From: Rugosimonospora africana
GTDB lineage: Bacteria > Actinomycetota > Actinomycetes > Mycobacteriales > Micromonosporaceae
Direction of reading: 5' to 3'
Assembly: GCF_016862975.1 (NCBI RefSeq)
Contig: NZ_BONZ01000066.1
Span: forward strand, 61,497 to 125,496
Length of the DNA: 64,000 nt
The notes below the pieces were generated by a model. It made no database searches. It was given only the letters and a program-made list of their open reading frames with translations, and was not told the DNA's origin. A program made the position numbers and the translations under genes. This document shows positions 59,931 to 64,000 of the stretch, piece after piece. Within the stretch, counting starts at the first letter, position 1, and every line of letters begins with the position of its first letter.

Positions 59931-62387
59931 TCAGCCGGCGCCCGGCGCGTCGCCGGTGGCGGCTGTGCCCCCGGTCTCGGGTGTGCCTTCGGCACCCGGC
60001 CCGGCGGGCGGTGGGTCTCCGGCGTCTGGCCCGGCTGGCGGCGGGCTTGCGGCCGGCGGCTCGGCGGGTGGCGGGCCGCCCGGGATCGGCGGGGGGCTTC
60101 CGGCGGGCTGCGTTGTCGGTTGGCTTGGCGTTGTTGGTTGGCCCGGCGCCGCCGGGCGGTCCCAGCGCAGCGGGCGCGGGTCGACCCACCACAGCAGCCG
60201 GAGCCACCACGGGCGGCGGGCCCGCAGCTCCCCGACGTAGGCCAGCGCCTGCGCCTTGGCGCGCCGGGCATCGTCCTCCCGCACCTGCGCGCCGGCGAAC
60301 GTGACCTGGTTGGCCAGCGTGGCCAGGTCGTCCAGCGACGGGGCGGGCAGCCCCGATCCGGCACCGGCGGAGCGGCGCGGTCCGGCGACCGTCTCGGCCG
60401 CGTACGCCGCCACCTCGGTGACCGCCAGGTGCGCGGCGGCCGGCCTGCCGGCCAGGCGCAGCCCGTCGAGGACCTCGTGCCACGCGCCGGCCACCCGGGA
60501 CGACGGTGATCCCCGGTCCAGCCGGCGCTGCTGTTGGGCGCGGCGGGCGAACACCACCGCGGCCAGTGCCGCCGCCAGCACCGCGAGCACGCCACCGCCC
60601 AGCCCGCCGAGCAGTCCTCCGCTGACTCCGCCGGCCGGCAGCGCCTGGACGCTCGGGCTGGGCGAGGGCCGGTGCGGGTGCGGCGACGCGGACACCGCGA
60701 GGGTCGGCGCCACCGAGGGCGGTGGCGCCGAAGGCGGCGGTTTGGGCGCGAAGTCGTCCTCGACCGGGCGCGGCTGGGTGTCCGGGTGCGGGAGCGGGTC
60801 GAAGGGTACCCAGCCCACGCCGGTGAACAGCACCTCCGGCCAGGCCAGCGCGTCGCGGCCGAGCACGCTGCCGCGGCCGGGGCGGGCGGTGAAGCCGACC
60901 ACGACCCGGGTGGGCAGGCCGAGCATCCGGCCCAGGACGGCGAAGCTGGCCGCGAACTGCTCGGTGGTGCCGCGCTGGCCGCCGAGGTTGCGGGCGGCGA
61001 ACAGGAAGAAGCTGAGGTTCGGGTACGCGTGGCCGCTGGGCGCGTCACTGACCAGCGTGTAGTGGTCGGACAGGAACTGGGCGATCGCCTGCGCCCGCTG
61101 GTACGGGGAGGCGACGTCCTGGCCCAGTTGCGCGGCCAGCTTGGTCATCGCGTCCGGGGCGCCGATGCCCAGTTGCAGGTACCGGGCCACGGTCGGGCCG
61201 GAGGGCACGTCCGCGCCGGGCAGCAGGTTCACGTTCGGCGACGGTGCCGCGGAGCGCACCGTGTAGGTCAGCCCGGGGGACAGGCCGGCGGGCAGGATCA
61301 GGGTGCCGGTGCCCTGGTCGTACCCGACCCGTACGCCACCCACCTCGCGGGCGGCCTGCGCGGCGGGCAGCAGCCGGCCGTCCAGATCGTCGACGGTGAT
61401 GCGGGTGTCGATCGGGCGGCCACCGGCCGGCGGGGCGCCCGGGCCGTTGATCGGCGGCAGGGCGCGGCCTGCCTCCCGGTAGTTGCCGTGGACCAGCCAG
61501 TTGACCCCGTCGTAGTCGGACAGGACAGCCAGCCGGATGCGCAGTTCGTCGGCCGGCACGGTGGTGGTGATGTCGGTGTCGAACAGCTTCTCGGTCGGGT
61601 TGAGCGCCCAGCCGGACAGCCGGATCAGCGGGTTCTCGTCCTGAGCCGACAGGTCGGGTGGGCTGACGTAGCGGCGCGGGTCGATCGGGGTGGCGGCGAC
61701 CCGGCCGGCCAGTACCGGCCCGACGGCGACGCTGAGCCCGATGACGACGGCAAGCGCCGCGGCCCCGCTGACGGCCAGCCGGGCGCGCAGCGCACCCCGG
61801 GCATGCGCGTCCAGTTCGGCCGCGGCACCGGCGGGCCGGCCGGTAATCGCCAGCCCGGCGGCGGCCACTGCCGCGTAGGCCAACGGTTGCCACAGTGCCG
61901 GGTGGGCGTTGGGCCCGACCACCAGCAGCGTGCCGGCGTACAGCACGGTGACCGGGGCATAGCCGGCCAGCACCCGCCGGAACCGTACCGAAAGCTCCGC
62001 GCCGGCCAGCGCCGCCAGCCAGGTCGCGATGACCGGAACCAGTACGGTGTCCGGCTGCGGCTCGATCGGGATCAGCGCGGTCAGCAGCCGGGGGATGCCG
62101 TTGTGCGCCGCGTCGCGCCACAGCGGCAGCAGGCCGCCGGGCAGCCCGGCGTGGTGTGCCGAGACGCGTACCGCGAGCAGGGTGTAGCCGAACAGGAAGG
62201 CGGCCGAGATCGGTGCCGCGGTGTAGGCCGGCAGCCTGCGGGTCAGGGCGGACAGGGCGACCGGCGCCAGGGCCGCGCCCAGCAGCAGCCGGGTCAGCAG
62301 GTCGCCGTGGTAGATCCGGGCAAGTGGCAGCGCGGCGATCGTGACCAGCAGGCCCATGACGACCGGTACGGCGACCCGCCTCACCAT
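59931..62387 (-). CDS. TgpA-like membrane protein with inactive transglutaminase domain
   Basis: 818-residue protein. Six or more membrane helices (residues 1-230), an external transglutaminase-fold domain (about residues 440-540), a membrane helix (about 590-615) and a C-terminal Pro/Gly/Ala-rich tail. At the usual catalytic positions, Cys in the G-Y-C-E-H-F type motif is Thr (RGTTEQFAASFAVL) and the His of the D-A-H-A-W type motif is Leu (GRDALAWPEVLF). The third residue, Asp in GWVPFDPLP, is kept. It is thus likely a binding or scaffold protein rather than an enzyme. It is encoded after DUF58 and MoxR, and its start overlaps the DUF58 stop by 7 bp. Confidence 0.85.
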   Translation of the reverse strand: MVRRVAVPVVMGLLVTIAALPLARIYHGDLLTRLLLGAALAPVALSALTRRLPAYTAAPISAAFLFGYTLLAVRVSAHHAGLPGGLLPLWRDAAHNGIPRLLTALIPIEPQPDTVLVPVIATWLAALAGAELSVRFRRVLAGYAPVTVLYAGTLLVVGPNAHPALWQPLAYAAVAAAGLAITGRPAGAAAELDAHARGALRARLAVSGAAALAVVIGLSVAVGPVLAGRVAATPIDPRRYVSPPDLSAQDENPLIRLSGWALNPTEKLFDTDITTTVPADELRIRLAVLSDYDGVNWLVHGNYREAGRALPPINGPGAPPAGGRPIDTRITVDDLDGRLLPAAQAAREVGGVRVGYDQGTGTLILPAGLSPGLTYTVRSAAPSPNVNLLPGADVPSGPTVARYLQLGIGAPDAMTKLAAQLGQDVASPYQRAQAIAQFLSDHYTLVSDAPSGHAYPNLSFFLFAARNLGGQRGTTEQFAASFAVLGRMLGLPTRVVVGFTARPGRGSVLGRDALAWPEVLFTGVGWVPFDPLPHPDTQPRPVEDDFAPKPPPSAPPPSVAPTLAVSASPHPHRPSPSPSVQALPAGGVSGGLLGGLGGGVLAVLAAALAAVVFARRAQQQRRLDRGSPSSRVAGAWHEVLDGLRLAGRPAAAHLAVTEVAAYAAETVAGPRRSAGAGSGLPAPSLDDLATLANQVTFAGAQVREDDARRAKAQALAYVGELRARRPWWLRLLWWVDPRPLRWDRPAAPGQPTTPSQPTTQPAGSPPPIPGGPPPAEPPAASPPPAGPDAGDPPPAGPGAEGTPETGGTAATGDAPGAG

Positions 62388-63595
62388 CGGCCGATCCCGT
62401 CCCAGGCGGCGGCGAACCCGGCGGCGTCGGGTACCGCGAGCACCCGCAGACCCTCGACGGTGGCCGGTACGCCGGCGGGGTCGCCGAAGACGCCCGCCAC
62501 GATCGTCGGGTACCGGGGGCGCAGCGCCCCGACCGTGGCGAGGTCGCCGGCCCGGGCGGCGCCGGTGAGGTAGACCAGGGTGTCACCGAGCCGGTACTGG
62601 CGCAGGCGGTCGATGGCCTGCTCCAGCGCGCCCGTCGTGTCTGCGCCCGTGTCCGGCTCCGGCTGCGCCGCCCCGGGGTGCAGCCGCGCCTCGGCGAGCC
62701 GGTCCAGCAGCGGCGCGGCGTCCACGCGGCGGGCACCCGAGGGCCCGACCGACTGGTGGTCGCCGGTGCCGATCGCCGAGGAGGCGGACAGCATCAGCAG
62801 CTCCGCGGCCAGGTCCTCGCGCAGCGCGGCGACCAGGACCGAGGCGGCCGCCTCGCACGCTTCCTCGAAGCCGTCGGGCTGCGGGAACGCCGCTTCGCGG
62901 TCGTCGAGCAGCACGACGATGCGGGGCAGGCTGGTGTCCACGTACTCGCGGACCATCAGTTCACCGACCCGGGCGGTGGTGCGCCAGTGCACGCGGCGCA
63001 GCTCGTCGCCGATGACGTACTCGCGCAGCGCGTCGAAGGTGATGTTGCCGTGCGGTACCCGGTCCACCCGCCCGTCCAGGCTGCGCGCGATGCCGACCGG
63101 TACGGCCGCCAGCGGGTGGGTCCGCGGATGCACCCACACCCGGGCGGTGCCGCCGTGCGTACGCGACGAGCCGAGCAGGCCCAGCGGGTCGCGGCGGGTC
63201 ACCGACAGCGGTCCGACGCAAACCACTCCCCGACGCCCGGTGGGGACCGGGTAGGTCACCGTGGTGTCCCGGGCCGGCCGCAGCCGGATCAGCGGTACCG
63301 GCACCGGTGCGCCGCCGCAGGCGTCCTGCGCGATCAGCGTGGCCGCGCGCAACCGGCTGGCGTTGCGTACCACCAACGTCTGCGCGCACGGCTCACCGCG
63401 GGCGACCCGGTCCGGTTCGACACTGCGGGCCACCGACAGCCGCGGCTGCCAGGCGGCGTCGCCCACCGCCCAGGCCGCGGCCAGCAGCGCGGCGGCGCCC
63501 ACGACGGCCAGCTCCGGGTAGCCGAAGGCGAACCCGGCGACGATCAGGATCGCACCCCCGCCGACGAGGGCCAGGCCGCGCGGGGTCGGTTTCAC
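62381..63595 (-). CDS. DUF58 domain membrane protein (second MoxR locus)
   Basis: 404-residue DUF58 protein, longer than the one at the left end. Two membrane helices (residues 9-45) are followed by the immunoglobulin-like/DUF58 part, with the signature GDELRRVHWRTTARVGELMVRE near residues 195-216 and a degenerate VWA fold after it. Start GTG 63595 overlaps the MoxR stop (GTGA). MoxR-DUF58-TgpA is a well-known operon of unknown envelope function. Confidence 0.9.
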   Translation of the reverse strand: MKPTPRGLALVGGGAILIVAGFAFGYPELAVVGAAALLAAAWAVGDAAWQPRLSVARSVEPDRVARGEPCAQTLVVRNASRLRAATLIAQDACGGAPVPVPLIRLRPARDTTVTYPVPTGRRGVVCVGPLSVTRRDPLGLLGSSRTHGGTARVWVHPRTHPLAAVPVGIARSLDGRVDRVPHGNITFDALREYVIGDELRRVHWRTTARVGELMVREYVDTSLPRIVVLLDDREAAFPQPDGFEEACEAAASVLVAALREDLAAELLMLSASSAIGTGDHQSVGPSGARRVDAAPLLDRLAEARLHPGAAQPEPDTGADTTGALEQAIDRLRQYRLGDTLVYLTGAARAGDLATVGALRPRYPTIVAGVFGDPAGVPATVEGLRVLAVPDAAGFAAAWDGIGRW

Positions 63596-64000
63596 ACTGG
63601 CTGTGCCGAGGGGACGGCGACGGACTCCAGGACGCCTTCGAGGATCTGCTCGGCGTTGGCGCCGCGCAGCTGGGCGTCGGGCGACAGCAGCAGCCGGTGG
63701 GCGAAGACCGGCTCGACGAGGGCCTGCAGGTCTTCGGGTATCACGTAGTTGCGCCCGTCCAGCAGCGCGTAGGCGCTGGCCGCCTTGGTCAGCGCGATCG
63801 CACCCCGGGGACTGACCCCGACCCGCACCTGCGGATGGGTGCGGGTGGCCGAGGCCAGCCGAACCGCGTAGGTGTAGAGCGGGTCGGCGAGGTACACACG
63901 GCGGGCCAGCTCGATGGCCGCGGCGATGGTGGCGGTGTCGGTGATCGGCTCCAGCGCGTCGGGGCCGCGGCCGGCGGCGGCTCCGCGCAGCACGTCGATC
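63592..64000 (-). CDS. MoxR-type AAA+ ATPase, C-terminal part only
   Basis: The last 135 codons of a MoxR AAA+ ATPase; the rest lies beyond the right end of the window, so Walker A and B are not visible. The sensor-2 and lid region VGVSPRGAIALTKAASAYAL is diagnostic, and the C-terminus ends AVPSAQPV. It is encoded upstream of DUF58 and TgpA. MoxR proteins act as chaperone-like ATPases for VWA or DUF58 partners. Confidence 0.88.
   Translation of the reverse strand, partial: IDVLRGAAAGRGPDALEPITDTATIAAAIELARRVYLADPLYTYAVRLASATRTHPQVRVGVSPRGAIALTKAASAYALLDGRNYVIPEDLQALVEPVFAHRLLLSPDAQLRGANAEQILEGVLESVAVPSAQPV

Overview
The window is G+C-rich DNA of an actinomycete. Gene order and protein families point to the Micromonosporales, probably Micromonosporaceae, but this placement is an inference. 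The left end carries the locus known from mycobacteria as Rv1480-Rv1481-fabG1-inhA-hemH: DUF58, VWA, 3-oxoacyl-ACP reductase, enoyl-ACP reductase and ferrochelatase. GTG starts, 4-bp ATGA/GTGA overlaps, GGAGG ribosome binding sites and very frequent GTAC tetranucleotides run through the whole window.

Layout. 0-6 kb: end of a MoxR-type locus, two fatty-acid reductases, ferrochelatase, a NagD-like HAD phosphatase. 6-14 kb: DUF3097, a penicillin-binding-protein-like serine hydrolase, an NfeD/SPFH membrane pair, a SpoU RNA methyltransferase, a PucR regulator. 13.6-24 kb: a secreted lysozyme-like protein, a lipoprotein polysaccharide deacetylase, an SDR/TetR pair with two visible operators, epoxide hydrolase/WYL regulator, an ECF42-type sigma factor with its YciI partner, an XRE/DUF397 pair and a class III aminotransferase. 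24-29 kb: an amino-sugar uptake operon (RpiR regulator, SIS isomerase, NgcEFG-like ABC importer). 29-36 kb: housekeeping genes (DNA polymerase A-like, Nudix, MTHFR-like, amidohydrolase, SDR). 36.5-40.4 kb: a histidine kinase and its NarL-type response regulator, separated by an IS607-type element with an intact TnpB and a decayed TnpA. 40-46 kb: Pro-rich secreted or membrane protein, Ser/Thr kinase, acetyltransferase, phosphotransferase, then a gene-poor tract with two LacI-type operators and a doubtful ORF. 46-54 kb: glutaredoxin-thioredoxin reductase fusion, LtrA, a channel-like protein, a strictosidine-synthase-like protein, PadR with a membrane partner, aldose epimerase. 54-59 kb: an ABC exporter facing a two-component system. 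60-64 kb: a second MoxR/DUF58/TgpA locus running off the right end.

Unexplained structure. (1) Two copies of a 52-bp palindromic repeat lie 41 kb apart. One sits in frame inside the ferrochelatase gene, and the stems show one compensatory change. (2) A short, highly structured leader opposite fabG carries a strong ribosome binding site, a 17-codon ORF and a 29-residue membrane peptide. (3) Two CebR/LacI-like operators have no recognisable target gene. (4) The TgpA-type transglutaminase has lost its catalytic Cys and His. (5) An ABC permease carries a large lectin-like extracytoplasmic insertion. No CRISPR array, rRNA, tRNA or biosynthetic gene cluster core was seen.
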